A stretch of DNA of 64,000 nucleotides from Thermoflexaceae bacterium (GTDB lineage: Bacteria; Chloroflexota; Dehalococcoidia; Tepidiformales; Tepidiformaceae). The translations under genes and the position numbers were made by a program. The stretch spans positions 248,001 through 312,000 of the forward strand of contig JABTUD010000002.1 in assembly GCA_015075555.1 (NCBI GenBank). Direction: 5' to 3'. Every line of letters starts with the position of its first letter. Position 1 is the stretch's first letter. A model generated the notes under the pieces. The model was not told the origin of the DNA. It did no database searches and saw nothing but the letters and a program-made list of their open reading frames with translations. This document shows, piece by piece, positions 35,505 through 45,122 of the stretch.

Positions 35505-35756
35505 ATGGCCGTGCGCGGCTATGTCCTTATCGAGACGGACGTCGGCAAGGCGAAAGTCGTCGGCGCGGCCATAACCGAGTTCAACTACCCGGGCGCGCGC
35601 GTGGCGGCGGTCGACACCGTCACCGGCCCATACGATGTGATCGTGCAGCTCGAAGCCGATGACCTGGACCGCCTGGGCAACGCCATCACCGATGCAATCC
35701 AGAAGGTAGCGGGGGTTCAGCGAACCACCACCTGCCTGGCGGTGCGCCTCGCCTGA
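35505..35756 (+). CDS. stand-alone Lrp/AsnC ligand-binding (RAM) domain protein
   Basis: 83 residues consisting only of the Lrp/AsnC C-terminal RAM fold (GYVLIETDVGKAKVV, then TVTGPYDVIVQLEADD and TTCLAVRL). There is no DNA-binding helix-turn-helix. Such single-domain proteins bind amino acids or modulate full-length Lrp partners by co-assembly. The ATG has GGGAGG 6 nt upstream. It lies between ppsA and moeA, with a hairpin separating it from ppsA. Confidence 0.88.
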   Translation: MAVRGYVLIETDVGKAKVVGAAITEFNYPGARVAAVDTVTGPYDVIVQLEADDLDRLGNAITDAIQKVAGVQRTTTCLAVRLA

Positions 35757-35806
35757 GTTGCTGGCGGGCCACCGCACACTCTCCTGCCGCAACGGGTGAG
35801 CAGGCC

Positions 35807-37093
35807 GTGACTGCATCGGCGTCGTCCATGATCAGCGTCGATGAAGCGCGCGACCGTATCCTCGCGTTCTTCGGCCGGCTGCCCGCGGAACGCCGCCCGG
35901 TGCTGGATGCGCTCGGGCAGGTGCTCGCGGAAGACATCGTGGCACCCTTCGACATCCCGCCCCTCAATAACACGGCCATGGACGGCTACGCCGTGCGCGC
36001 TGCCGACACAGCCGGGGCCTCGGCTGCCTCCCCCGTCGAGCTGACCGTGGTGGCCGACCTTGCGGCGGGCTACGTGCTCGAGACCGCGGTCGGCGCGGGC
36101 CAGGCGGTGCGGATCATGACGGGCGCGCCGATCCCCCCCGGCGCCGATGCCGTGGTCCCTTTCGAAGAGACCGATGAGCCGCCGCGGGGAGTGGGCGAAG
36201 CCCCCGCCCGGGGCTCGAAAGTGCGCGTGTTCAAGGCCGCGGAACCATCGGCGAATGTCCGCTTCCGCGGCGAAGACGTCGCGCAGGGCCAGGTGGTGAT
36301 CCCCGCCGGGCGCGTGGTGCGACCCTCGGAAGTGGGGGTGTTGGCCAGCCTGGGGGTCGTCGAGGCGCCGGTCTACCGGCGGCCCGTGGTCGCTATCCTC
36401 TCAACGGGCGACGAGATCACAGTGCCCGGCGAGCCGCTGCTACCGGGGCGCATCTACGACTCCAACGCCTACAGCGTCGGCGCCCAGGTACGGAAGCTCG
36501 GCGGTATCCCCCGCCTGCTCGGGATCGCGCGCGACACGGTCGAAGACCTGACGGCGAAGATCCGGGAGGGGCTGGACGCCGACATGCTGGTCACCAGCGC
36601 AGGCGTCTCCCGGGGTGACTTCGATGTCGTGAAGGACGTGCTTGCCCGCGAAGGAGCGATCGACTTCTGGTCCGTGCGTATGAGGCCGGGCAAGCCGCTC
36701 GCCTTCGGGGCCTTCGAAGCGCCGGGGGGACGGAAGGTGCCGCACCTCGGCCTGCCGGGCAACCCTGTCAGTTCCATGGTTTCGTTCGAGCTCTTCGGGC
36801 GTCCGGCCATCTTCAAGATGCTCGGGCGAAGCGATTGGGAGCGGCCGATGGTTCGCGCGATCACCCGGGATCGGGTCAGGAATTCCGATGGGCGCAGGTT
36901 CTTCGCCCGCTGCATCGTCACCCGGGGCGACGATGGGCGCTGGTACGCGAGCCTCACCGGCCCCCAGGGGAGCGGAATGCTGACCAGCATGAGCGCCGCG
37001 AACGGGCTCGCGGTCATCCCCGAGGACACGCCCGAGGCGCTGCCCGGAGACGAGATCGGCGTGATCATGCTCGACTGGGAACACGCCCCCTGA
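35807..37093 (+). CDS. moeA: molybdopterin molybdenumtransferase
   Basis: A 428-residue MoeA that inserts molybdate into adenylated molybdopterin. It shows the N-terminal ALGQVLAEDI, then NNTAMDGYAVR, the MTGAPIPPGADAVVPFE block, the MoCF domain with SAGVSRGDFD, the GLPGNPVS motif, and a C-terminal beta domain. The start is GTG at 35807; an ATG at 35828 is also possible. No other molybdenum cofactor gene is in the window, but its presence implies molybdoenzymes in the cell. Confidence 0.94.
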   Translation: MTASASSMISVDEARDRILAFFGRLPAERRPVLDALGQVLAEDIVAPFDIPPLNNTAMDGYAVRAADTAGASAASPVELTVVADLAAGYVLETAVGAGQAVRIMTGAPIPPGADAVVPFEETDEPPRGVGEAPARGSKVRVFKAAEPSANVRFRGEDVAQGQVVIPAGRVVRPSEVGVLASLGVVEAPVYRRPVVAILSTGDEITVPGEPLLPGRIYDSNAYSVGAQVRKLGGIPRLLGIARDTVEDLTAKIREGLDADMLVTSAGVSRGDFDVVKDVLAREGAIDFWSVRMRPGKPLAFGAFEAPGGRKVPHLGLPGNPVSSMVSFELFGRPAIFKMLGRSDWERPMVRAITRDRVRNSDGRRFFARCIVTRGDDGRWYASLTGPQGSGMLTSMSAANGLAVIPEDTPEALPGDEIGVIMLDWEHAP

Positions 37094-37927
37094 CTACGAG
37101 CCCGGCTCCGCGCGATCGCGCATGAACATCTCGATCAGGTCCACCGGCACGGGGAAGACAATCGTGCTGTTGTTCTCGGCGGCGACCTCGGTGAGCGTCT
37201 GCAGGTAGCGGAGCTGCACGGTGATCGGCTCCTCGGCCATCACCACGGCGGCCTCCTTGAGACGTTCGCTGGCCTGGTACTCGCCATCGGCGGCGATGAC
37301 CTTCGCCCGGCGCTCGCGCTCGGCCTCGGCCTGGCGCGCCATGGCACGCTGCATGGAGGCGGGAAGCTCGACGTCCTTCACCTCCACCGTCGACACCTTG
37401 ATACCCCAGGGCTCGGTCTGCTCGTCGATGATCTGCTGGAGCCTCTGGTTGATCTGTTCGCGCTGGCCCAGGAGCTCATCGAGGTCCGATTGGCCGAGCA
37501 CCGAGCGGAGGGTCGTCTGGGCGATCTGGGAGGTCGCGCGGATGTAGTCCATGATGCGCACGACCGCAGCGGTCGGCTCCACGACGCGGAAGTAGATGAC
37601 CGCGTTCACCTTCACGGTGACGTTGTCGCGGGTGATGGCCTCCTGCGCGGGGACGTCGAGGGTGATGGTGCGGAGGTCGACCTTCACCATGCGGTCCACG
37701 AAGGGGAGCATGATGAAGAGCCCCGGGCCCTTCGCTCCTACCAGGCGGCCGATCCGGAAGATGACGCCCCGTTCGTACTCCTTGACGATGCGCACGGAAA
37801 ACGGCAGCAGGGGGATCACCAGCACCGTGCCCAGGCCGAGAAGCAGAGCCCTGACAATGGTGGAGCCGGCGCCGGTTGGATACTCCCCCGGCGGCAGTCC
37901 TTGCGTGCCCGGCGATTGCTCAGTCAT
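37094..37927 (-). CDS. slipin/stomatin-like SPFH-domain protein
   Basis: 277 residues: a short N-terminal segment, one membrane hairpin (about 22-46), the SPFH/Band 7 domain ([12 protein letters not shown] onward) and a charged coiled-coil region ([19 protein letters not shown]). A C-terminal part rich in branched residues ([12 protein letters not shown]) is typical of p-stomatin. The ATG at 37927 overlaps the NfeD-like gene stop (ATGA), and AGGAGAGGA lies upstream. With the NfeD protease it should form a membrane microdomain or quality-control complex. Confidence 0.92.
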   Translation of the reverse strand: MTEQSPGTQGLPPGEYPTGAGSTIVRALLLGLGTVLVIPLLPFSVRIVKEYERGVIFRIGRLVGAKGPGLFIMLPFVDRMVKVDLRTITLDVPAQEAITRDNVTVKVNAVIYFRVVEPTAAVVRIMDYIRATSQIAQTTLRSVLGQSDLDELLGQREQINQRLQQIIDEQTEPWGIKVSTVEVKDVELPASMQRAMARQAEAERERRAKVIAADGEYQASERLKEAAVVMAEEPITVQLRYLQTLTEVAAENNSTIVFPVPVDLIEMFMRDRAEPGS

Positions 37928-39231
37928 TGAGTCCTCTCCTTCTGCACCCTGAGGCGGAGCCCTTCGGCGCCGACTATACGCAGGCGTTCGCCCGGTTGCG
38001 CGACGCCATCTTCGAGCGAGGCCTGCCACCGCTCGCCCTGGACAAAAACGAACCCATCGGGCGAAAGCGGCGTGCGGGCGATGGCAACTTCGCCCACGAG
38101 AGCGGCCGTGCCGACCTCGCCCGCCATCTTGCGCACGCGCGCCACGCCCACTGCGAGCGAAACGAACATGCCCACGATGAAGAACGCCAGGACCCCCAGG
38201 AGGAGCCTGGAGGGCTGGAACTCCGAGGGGGTGTCGCGGAAGGCGATAATGCCCCCGAGAATGAGGGCGACCACACCCCCGGCGCCAAGGATTCCCCCGG
38301 AAGGCACGAAGAGCTCGAGTGCGAAAAGGATCAGCGCCAGGGCGATGAGCACCAGCCCGGCAGTGTCAACGGGCATGACGCCAAATCCGATGAAGCCGAG
38401 GACCATCGCGATCACTCCCGCCACACCGGGGAAGATCATCCCCGGGTTGGCGAGCTCGAAGATCAGCCCCATGAAGCCCAGGGTGATGAGCAGCGAGGCA
38501 AGGGTGGGGTTGGCGAGGAAGTCGAGGAAGCGTTCCCAGCCGGTCATGTCGGTGCGGACGATCGGCGCTTCCGCGAGGCCGCGGATCTCGATGCGCGTTC
38601 CGGGCCTCAGCTCAATGTCCTGGCCATCGACTCGCGACAGGAGCTCGTCGAGGTCAACGGCGACGAAGTCGACCACATCAAGCTCGACGGCGCGGCTCGC
38701 GCTTGCCGCTACTGCCTCGCGCACGGCCTCCTCGGCCCAGGCGGCGTTCCTCCCGCGCAATTCGGCGATGCCGCGGATGAAGGCGACAGCGTCGTTCTCG
38801 ACCTTCTTTCCAAGCGTGCCCTCGATATCGCTGCCATCGGCATTCACTGCCGAAGCCGCGCCGATGGAGGTGTTGGGCGCCATGACGGCGAAGTGACCCG
38901 CCATGGTGATGAATGTCCCGGCGCTGGCGGCGCGCCCGCCAGCAGGAGAAACGTAGACGGCCACGGGCACGCTCGATCGCTCGATGCGCTGGACGATCTC
39001 GCGCATGGAGGAATCGAGCCCGCCGGGCGTGTCTATCTGGATCACCACGAGCTTCGCCTGGTTGCTCTCGGCGCGATCGATTCCCCGGTCGAGGTAGCGC
39101 GCCATAATGGGGCCAACGGTGCCCTTTGCAGTGAGCACGTGGACGGCCTCGTCCTCAGTGCTGGCGCCGCAGGCCGCGACGAGGCCGGCGAGCAGCAGCG
39201 CCAGGATGACCATTCTGCGCGGCAGCTTCAT
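37924..39231 (-). CDS. NfeD-family membrane serine protease (ClpP-like + OB domain)
   Basis: A 435-residue protein. It has a lipoprotein-type signal with a lipobox ending LVAAC (Cys near residue 21), then a ClpP/SppA-like protease domain (about 30-230; [12 protein letters not shown], then [11 protein letters not shown] with the likely catalytic Ser). Four hydrophobic segments (about 250-370) and a C-terminal OB-fold (about 375-435) follow. This is the long NfeD form that pairs with slipins, which here is the next gene with a 4-bp overlap. The start is fixed by the lipoprotein signal; the frame stays open into antisense of hisZ. Confidence 0.9.
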   Translation of the reverse strand: MKLPRRMVILALLLAGLVAACGASTEDEAVHVLTAKGTVGPIMARYLDRGIDRAESNQAKLVVIQIDTPGGLDSSMREIVQRIERSSVPVAVYVSPAGGRAASAGTFITMAGHFAVMAPNTSIGAASAVNADGSDIEGTLGKKVENDAVAFIRGIAELRGRNAAWAEEAVREAVAASASRAVELDVVDFVAVDLDELLSRVDGQDIELRPGTRIEIRGLAEAPIVRTDMTGWERFLDFLANPTLASLLITLGFMGLIFELANPGMIFPGVAGVIAMVLGFIGFGVMPVDTAGLVLIALALILFALELFVPSGGILGAGGVVALILGGIIAFRDTPSEFQPSRLLLGVLAFFIVGMFVSLAVGVARVRKMAGEVGTAALVGEVAIARTPLSPDGFVFVQGERWQASLEDGVAQPGERLRIVGAEGLRLRVQKERTQ

Positions 39232-39351
39232 CGAATTGTCCAGGGAACGAGTATAGCGGTCGCCAACGGGCGCCGGGCGGCAGCCGGTGCGGCAATGGGA
39301 GCATCCTTCGCCGGTTAGGCGGGCCCGGCTTATCATGTCCTGTACACCATC

Positions 39352-40551
39352 ATGTCCTCTCTCCAGGTAGCGCCACCCCAACGCTGTCGCGGCATGCGCG
39401 ACCTCCTGCCCGCGGATATGCGCGCTTTCCGGCGCGTTGAAGATGCCTTCCGGGCGGCCACGTCCCGCTGGGGCTATGAAGAGGTCCGTACCCCTACGAT
39501 CGAGAACTACAGCCTCTTCACGGTGGCGGGGGCGCTCACACCGCAGATGCTCTCCCGGGTCTACACGTTCCTCGATTGGGACGGCTGGAGCGGCGAGCGC
39601 GTGGTCCTGCGCCCGGATTCGACCATCCCCGTGGCACGGGCCGCGGCCCAGGGCGGCATCGAGTTCCCGGCACGGCTCTTCTACGTGCAAAACGTATTTC
39701 GCTTCAGCGACAGCGACGACCGGGAGGACTGGCAACTGGGCATCGAGTACCTTGGCGCGCCTGCGCCTGTAGGTGACATCGAGGTGGCGGCGATCGCCTG
39801 TGAGACTCTCGACGGGCTTGGCCTGGAGCCCGAGGTGCGCGTCGCGCACATCGGCATCGCGCGCGCTCTGATCGATGCGCTGAGCACAGGCGAGAGTGCT
39901 TCGGCCGAGCTCTCGGCACGCGTGGCATCGCAGGGGCTGGCCGCACTCGGCCCGGCGGCGGGGATGCACAACGGCGCCTCCGCATTCCTCGACATCGCCC
40001 TGCGCCCGGGGGGAGTGCCCCTGCTCGACAACATGGAGGCGCTCGCGGCTCCACTGCCGGGTGCGGTAGCGGCCCTCCGCGAGCTTCGCAGCATCGCCGC
40101 CGCGCTTTCGGGGGCGGGACGCAAGGTCGTGATCGACCTGGGCCTGCCGCACGACTTCGAGTACTACACGGGCGTCGTCTTCGAATTCGCCGGCGGCGGG
40201 CATTCGTGGGGGCGTGGCGGACGCTACCGCCCGGCGGGCCCGGGCACGCCGGAAAGCGCCTGTGGCATCGGCCTCGATGCGGCCCAGCTGGCAGCGCACC
40301 TTACTTCCACCACGCGCCCGCCCATGGTGGTCAGCATTGTCCCGGCGTCTGAGAGCGACCTGGCTCGCGCCGTCTCGGTAGCGCGGGCGCTGCACCGCAG
40401 CGGGATAGCGGCCGCCCTCTCCGCGGAAGGCGAGCCGGCGCCCATGGCAGTGCGCGTCTCCGCCGACGGCCTCATCGCCCGCACGCCTGACGGCGAGCGC
40501 AGGATGGCCGCCCTCGACGACGTCGTTGGGCTGCTGCTGCAATTCAAATGA
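39352..40551 (+). CDS. hisZ: ATP phosphoribosyltransferase regulatory subunit
   Basis: A 399-residue paralogue of histidyl-tRNA synthetase. It keeps the class II core (RGMRDLLPADM, RPDSTIPVAR) but lacks the tRNA-binding details, and the histidine-binding RGGRYD loop reads RGGRYRP. Directly upstream of hisG with an ATGA overlap, it is best read as HisZ, the allosteric partner that short HisG enzymes need. TATCAT (39331-39336) lies about 15 nt before the ATG as a possible -10 box. Confidence 0.87.
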   Translation: MSSLQVAPPQRCRGMRDLLPADMRAFRRVEDAFRAATSRWGYEEVRTPTIENYSLFTVAGALTPQMLSRVYTFLDWDGWSGERVVLRPDSTIPVARAAAQGGIEFPARLFYVQNVFRFSDSDDREDWQLGIEYLGAPAPVGDIEVAAIACETLDGLGLEPEVRVAHIGIARALIDALSTGESASAELSARVASQGLAALGPAAGMHNGASAFLDIALRPGGVPLLDNMEALAAPLPGAVAALRELRSIAAALSGAGRKVVIDLGLPHDFEYYTGVVFEFAGGGHSWGRGGRYRPAGPGTPESACGIGLDAAQLAAHLTSTTRPPMVVSIVPASESDLARAVSVARALHRSGIAAALSAEGEPAPMAVRVSADGLIARTPDGERRMAALDDVVGLLLQFK

Positions 40552-41960
40552 GCATCAGGCTGGCCCTGCCAACCGGGGACCCGCGCCCGGCGGTTGGGAC
40601 GCTCCTCCAGGAGGCGGGGATCGCGGCCGAATGCTACGAGCCTGGCTCGCGCGTCCTGCGCTCGGTAGTCGAGCAGGAGCGGCTGACGCTGCGCATCTTC
40701 CGGGAGAAGGACATCCCCATCCAGGTGGCGCTGGGCAACTACGACCTGGGCATCTGCAGCGACGTCTGGGTCTCCGAGCTGCAGGTCCGTTTCCCGCTCC
40801 AGCGCGTTGTGCGAGTGGGGTCGCTCCCCGGCGCAAGAATGAGGGTCTGGCTTTGCGCCTCACCGCACTCCGGGGTGGCGGCGGGCCGGGTTCCATCGGC
40901 AGAAGCCCTTGCAGGGGCGCGTGTAGCTTCGGAACTCACCAACCTGGCGGACCTGGTGGGCGTCCACCTCCGAATCCCCGGATACCGGCTCCTGCCGCTC
41001 TATGGGTCGGCGGATGCGTACCCGCCTGAAGACGCCGAGCTGGTTGTGATGCCAGCGGAAGGACCCGAGGCGATCCGGGACCTTGGACTCGTGCCCCTGC
41101 ACTGCCTCTACGAAGGCGGCCTCACCCTGATCGCGAACGCCGACTCGCTGGCCAGCAAGGACCTCTCTCCCCTGCTCGGGAAGCTCCGCCCGTTCCTTGG
41201 CGGCGATAAGGGGACAATCGACCTCCCCCGCGCTGGCGGCGACGCCCCGTTCCGCACATTCGAGCGGGACTACTCGGTCGTGCGCCTTGCCCTTCCCGAT
41301 GGGCATGCCCAGCGGCACACGTGGGCGGCCCTGGCCGATGCCGGCCTCACATTCGAAGGGTACGAAGAGAAGAAGTTCGTGCGCAGGCCCGGTTCGGGCA
41401 TCGATGGGCTCGAAATCAAGGTACTGCGTCCCCAGGATATGCCCGCGCTGGTGGCCACGGGCGCCTTCGACATCGGCGTGACGGGCATTGACTGGCTGAC
41501 CGACCACCTGTGCCGGTTCCCGTCCTCGCCGGTGCGGATGGCCGTTGACCTTGGCCGCAGCCGCTACAAGATCGGCCCGGTGGTGGATCATGACTTCCCG
41601 GCCGAGACCACCGTGGAAGCAGTACGCGCGTGGAATGCGCTTGGCCGGCCCGTGCGCATCGCCAGCGAGTTCCCGGCGCTCGCGGAGGCGTTCGCGCGGG
41701 ACCAGCATCTCGCCTCTTCGCAGATCATCCCTATCAGCGGTGCGAGCGAAGGATTCGTCCCCGAGGACGCGGACATCCTCATCGAAGGCTCCGAGACAGG
41801 GACCAGTATCCGCGCCAACGGGCTGAAGATGCTGGACCCCTTCATGGAGTCCACCAACTGTGTCATTGTTCGCAACGAGGCCGTAACGGCGAGGACAGAC
41901 CTGCTTGCCAACCTGCTTGCGCGTCTTCAGAAGGCGGCCCACGCCCCGGCGGTGAGTTGA
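40548..41960 (+). CDS. hisG: tandem HisG: ATP phosphoribosyltransferase with two catalytic-type domains
   Basis: A 470-residue protein made of two HisG-like periplasmic-binding folds. The C-terminal copy (about 243-460) keeps the PRPP loop, EGSETGTS starting at E413 and ending RANGL, plus LVATGAFDIGVTG. The N-terminal copy (about 3-215) still aligns (FREKDIP, VALGNYDLGI, then VASELTNLADL) but has lost the PRPP loop; the equivalent stretch is PAEGPEAIRDLGL. Short HisG is about 200 residues and works as a dimer with HisZ, so this gene may encode a fused pseudo-dimer with one working site. It catalyses the first step of histidine synthesis. It overlaps hisZ (ATGA) and the next gene (TGATG). Confidence 0.88.
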   Translation: MSIRLALPTGDPRPAVGTLLQEAGIAAECYEPGSRVLRSVVEQERLTLRIFREKDIPIQVALGNYDLGICSDVWVSELQVRFPLQRVVRVGSLPGARMRVWLCASPHSGVAAGRVPSAEALAGARVASELTNLADLVGVHLRIPGYRLLPLYGSADAYPPEDAELVVMPAEGPEAIRDLGLVPLHCLYEGGLTLIANADSLASKDLSPLLGKLRPFLGGDKGTIDLPRAGGDAPFRTFERDYSVVRLALPDGHAQRHTWAALADAGLTFEGYEEKKFVRRPGSGIDGLEIKVLRPQDMPALVATGAFDIGVTGIDWLTDHLCRFPSSPVRMAVDLGRSRYKIGPVVDHDFPAETTVEAVRAWNALGRPVRIASEFPALAEAFARDQHLASSQIIPISGASEGFVPEDADILIEGSETGTSIRANGLKMLDPFMESTNCVIVRNEAVTARTDLLANLLARLQKAAHAPAVS

Positions 41961-42718
41961 TGCCCCCCATCACCCTGCACATGGTCCTCGCCCGCCGGAT
42001 TGCGGGTGAACTGGCGTCCGGGGATCTTGCCGGGTGCCCGGGGTCGTATCTGCTCGGCGCCACCACGCCCGATATCCGCCTGCTCACCCGGCAGGACCGT
42101 TTCAGCACGCACTTTTTTGACCTTGGGGGACCGGACCACCAGGACTCCGTCGGCGCCTTCCTCGCGCAGCATGGGCGCTTCCTCGACCCCGGCAGCCTGA
42201 ACGCGGAGACGCGCGCCTTCGTGGCGGGCTACATCAGCCACCTGGTGATGGACGAGCAGTACATCACCGGCATCTACCGGCGCTACTTCGCGAAGCACGA
42301 GTCGCTCGGGGGGGCGATTCGCGCCAACGTGATGGACAGGCTGCTCCAGTTCGACCTCGAACGCTCGTACAGCAACGACCCGGCACTGAAGAACGAGATC
42401 TGCGGTGCGCTCGCCTGCACGGTCGAGAATATCGAAGCCGGGTTCGTGGAGCCTGAGACGCTGGAGAGGTGGCGCTCGCTGACGATCGAGGTGATGCAGC
42501 GGAACATGGACTGGGACCGGATGCGGGGAATGATCTCGAACCACCTCCGCTACAGCGGCCTCGAAGAAGGCGAGACGCTCGGCTCGTTCCTCGACTCGCT
42601 CCCGGAGCTGCTCGACGAGACGGTGACCCACATCACGAGTGCGGAGATCGAGGCATTTGTGCAACGATCGACGGAAGCCGCTGGCGCGGCGGTAGAGAGG
42701 TACCTTGCATGCGGATAA
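41960..42718 (+). CDS. zinc-dependent phospholipase C-like protein in the his operon
   Basis: 252 residues. The N-terminal THxxLARRIAGEL-type helix, GATTPDI, the THFFD histidine and the HLVMDEQY helix resemble the zinc-dependent phospholipase C/HD-like helical family. There is no signal peptide, so it is intracellular and unlikely to be a classical secreted phospholipase. It starts on the hisG stop (TGATG) and overlaps hisD by 10 bp, so it is embedded in the histidine operon without a known histidine function. Confidence 0.7.
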   Translation: MPPITLHMVLARRIAGELASGDLAGCPGSYLLGATTPDIRLLTRQDRFSTHFFDLGGPDHQDSVGAFLAQHGRFLDPGSLNAETRAFVAGYISHLVMDEQYITGIYRRYFAKHESLGGAIRANVMDRLLQFDLERSYSNDPALKNEICGALACTVENIEAGFVEPETLERWRSLTIEVMQRNMDWDRMRGMISNHLRYSGLEEGETLGSFLDSLPELLDETVTHITSAEIEAFVQRSTEAAGAAVERYLACG

Positions 42719-44034
42719 TCCGCAACGCCGAGGAGGGCCGCCGGCTCCTTCTCTCGCGCAGACCGCTTGAAACCGAAGAGCTGCCCATGGATGTCCGGGA
42801 GACCATCTTCCGCACCTTCGGGCAGGAGCTTTCCCCCGACGAAGTTGTCCGGCGGGTGATCCGCGACGTCCGCGAAGACGGCGACAACGCTGTGCGCTAC
42901 TACAATACGAAGTTCGACAGCGCCCACACGGGGGAGCTGCGCGTCTCGGAGGCCGAGGTCCGCGCCGCCTACGACGAAGTCGACATCGAAATCGTCGAGG
43001 CGCTGCGGTTCGCCGCCGAAAGGGTGCGCCGCTACCACGAGCAGCAGGCCCGCGGGGCTTTCTTCGACTTCAACCAGGGCGGGCTGGGACAGCTCACGCG
43101 GGCCATAGAGCGGGTGGCCGTTTATGTGCCCGGGACGCGGGCGCCGCTGCCAAGCACGGTGCTGATGTGCGCAATCCCGGCCCGGGTTGCGGGCGTGGAT
43201 GAACTCTACATGACCAGCCCCGTGCTTCCGGATGGATCGGTGCCGGCAGTCAAGCTCGTCGCTGCCGACATCGCGGGCGTGGACGGCATCTTCCGGGCCG
43301 GTGGCGCCCAGGGGGTGGCGGCCCTCGCCTACGGCACCGCCACGATCCCGCGCGTCGACAAGATCGTTGGCCCCGGGGGCCTGTTCGTCACCATCGCCAA
43401 GAAGCAGGTATTCGGCGATGTGGGCATCGATTCCATCTACGGCCCAACGGAGACCGTGGTGATCGCTGACGAGAGCGCCGACCCCGAGATGGTGGCCTCT
43501 GACCTGCTTGCCCAGGCCGAGCACGACGCCCTCGCCAGCCCCATCCTGTTGACACCCTCGCACCACCTGGCCGAGCGGGTGGCGGTGGCAATCGAGCGGC
43601 AGCTTCGCGACCTCGAACGGGGCAGGGTCGCCCGGGCATCGCTTGAGAACCACGGCGGCTGCATCCTTGTGAACGACATCGACCACGCTATTGAGCTGGC
43701 CAACCACTACGCCCCCGAGCACCTCTGCCTGCTGGTGGAGGACCCCATGGCCTACGCCTCCAAAGTGCGCAACGCCGGGGGGCTCTTCCTGGGCGAGTCA
43801 TCGCCCGAGGCAATCGGCGATTACACGGCGGGGCCGAGCCACACCATGCCCACCGGCGGAAGTGCGCGTTGGAGCTCCCCGCTGGGCGTCCACGATTTCA
43901 TCAAGACCACGAGTGTGGTGAACATCCCCGATGAGGTGACCGAGGAGCTGGCGCGCGCCGCCAGCGTCATCGCCCGGGCAGAGGGGTTAACGGCCCACGC
44001 TCGCGCTGTCGAGCGGCGCATACAGGGCCGCTGA
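42709..44034 (+). CDS. hisD: histidinol dehydrogenase
   Basis: A 441-residue zinc enzyme that oxidises histidinol to histidine in two NAD-dependent steps. Signatures are VYVPGTRAPLPSTVLM, FRAGGAQGVAALAYGT, KIVGPGG (usually GPGN), YGPTETVVIAD, the QAEHDA zinc and catalytic region, EHLCLL and GPSHTMPTGGSAR. The ATG at 42709 lies inside the end of the preceding gene (10-bp overlap), and the stop overlaps hisC (TGATG). Confidence 0.96.
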   Translation: MRIIRNAEEGRRLLLSRRPLETEELPMDVRETIFRTFGQELSPDEVVRRVIRDVREDGDNAVRYYNTKFDSAHTGELRVSEAEVRAAYDEVDIEIVEALRFAAERVRRYHEQQARGAFFDFNQGGLGQLTRAIERVAVYVPGTRAPLPSTVLMCAIPARVAGVDELYMTSPVLPDGSVPAVKLVAADIAGVDGIFRAGGAQGVAALAYGTATIPRVDKIVGPGGLFVTIAKKQVFGDVGIDSIYGPTETVVIADESADPEMVASDLLAQAEHDALASPILLTPSHHLAERVAVAIERQLRDLERGRVARASLENHGGCILVNDIDHAIELANHYAPEHLCLLVEDPMAYASKVRNAGGLFLGESSPEAIGDYTAGPSHTMPTGGSARWSSPLGVHDFIKTTSVVNIPDEVTEELARAASVIARAEGLTAHARAVERRIQGR

Positions 44035-45122
44035 TGAGCGAGGCCGACCCCCTTCGATTCGTCCGCAGCGACTTCCGGGAGCTCGAAGAGTACGTCCCTG
44101 TGAAGCCCCTCGATGTGCTTGCGCAGGAGATCGGCATGCCCGCCGGGCAGCTGGTGAAGCTCGATGCGAATGAGAACCTGTACGGCGTCATCCCCGAAGT
44201 GCGGGAAGCCATCGCCGCTGCGCCGCTGCACATCTATCCCGACCCCGGGCAGGGCGCATTGCGCGAGGCCATCGCCGGCTACGCTGGCGTGGGGCCCGGC
44301 CAGGTCGTTGCCGGGGCGGGCGCCGACGACCTGATCGACGTGGTCATCCGCCTAGTTGGGCCCGAAGCGGTTGTGATCGCGACGCCCACGTTCGGGATGT
44401 ACGGCTTCCTGGCGAAGATCACGCGATCCCGGGTGGTGGAATCGCCCCGGGGGCCAGGCTTTGCGCCGGACCTCGACGACATTGAACGGGCCGTGGGCGC
44501 AGGCGCCCGAATTGTCTTCCTCGCATCGCCGAACAACCCGACGGGCAATCTCCTGAGCCACGGCGAGATAGGGCGGCTCTGCGCGATGGACGCGCTCATC
44601 GTCGTCGACGAGGCTTACATCGAGTTCTCCGGGCATTCGGCCACGCCGCTGCTTGCGAAGCACGGAAACCTGGTCATCCTGCGCACATTCAGCAAGTGGG
44701 CCGGGCTGGCCGGGCTCCGCGTGGGCTACTCTCTCAGCCACCCCGGCCTGGCCTCGCGCATGATGGCGATCAAGCAGCCCTACAACGTGAACGTGGCCGC
44801 AGACGTGGCTGCCCGCGCGGCCCTGGAGCATCGCGGGCGGATCTTCGAGACGGTGCGCTGCATCGTTGAGGAGAGGGAGCGCATGGCCCGGCTGGTAGGG
44901 GAGCTGGGCTGGCTGACTCCCCTGCCTTCGAGCGCGAACTTCGTGCTCTTCGAGGTGAAGGGCCGCAGTGCCGCCGGCGTTTCTGCGGCCCTCCGGCGCA
45001 GGGGCGTGCTGGTGCGCTACTATGACCGGCCAGACCTGCAGAACTACATCCGCATCAGTGCAGGGCGGCCCGAAGATACCGGCCGGCTGCTCGCAGCGCT
45101 GCGCGCCGTGGAGGCTCAATGA
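44034..45122 (+). CDS. hisC: histidinol-phosphate aminotransferase
   Basis: A 362-residue class I/II PLP aminotransferase converting imidazole acetol phosphate to histidinol phosphate. It has the N-terminal KLDANENLYG, SPNNPTGN, VVDEAYIEF and the PLP lysine K221 in TFSKWAGLAGLRVGY. The start overlaps the hisD stop by one base and the end overlaps hisB (ATGA), so synthesis is coupled. Confidence 0.96.
   Translation: MSEADPLRFVRSDFRELEEYVPVKPLDVLAQEIGMPAGQLVKLDANENLYGVIPEVREAIAAAPLHIYPDPGQGALREAIAGYAGVGPGQVVAGAGADDLIDVVIRLVGPEAVVIATPTFGMYGFLAKITRSRVVESPRGPGFAPDLDDIERAVGAGARIVFLASPNNPTGNLLSHGEIGRLCAMDALIVVDEAYIEFSGHSATPLLAKHGNLVILRTFSKWAGLAGLRVGYSLSHPGLASRMMAIKQPYNVNVAADVAARAALEHRGRIFETVRCIVEERERMARLVGELGWLTPLPSSANFVLFEVKGRSAAGVSAALRRRGVLVRYYDRPDLQNYIRISAGRPEDTGRLLAALRAVEAQ

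Noticed and set aside
39232-40542. N-terminal extension of the NfeD protein antisense to hisZ
   Set aside because: The lipoprotein signal fixes the start at 39231, and hisZ on the other strand is clearly coding.
39352-40551. Histidyl-tRNA synthetase
   Set aside because: The histidine-binding loop is altered, and the ATGA overlap with hisG points to HisZ.
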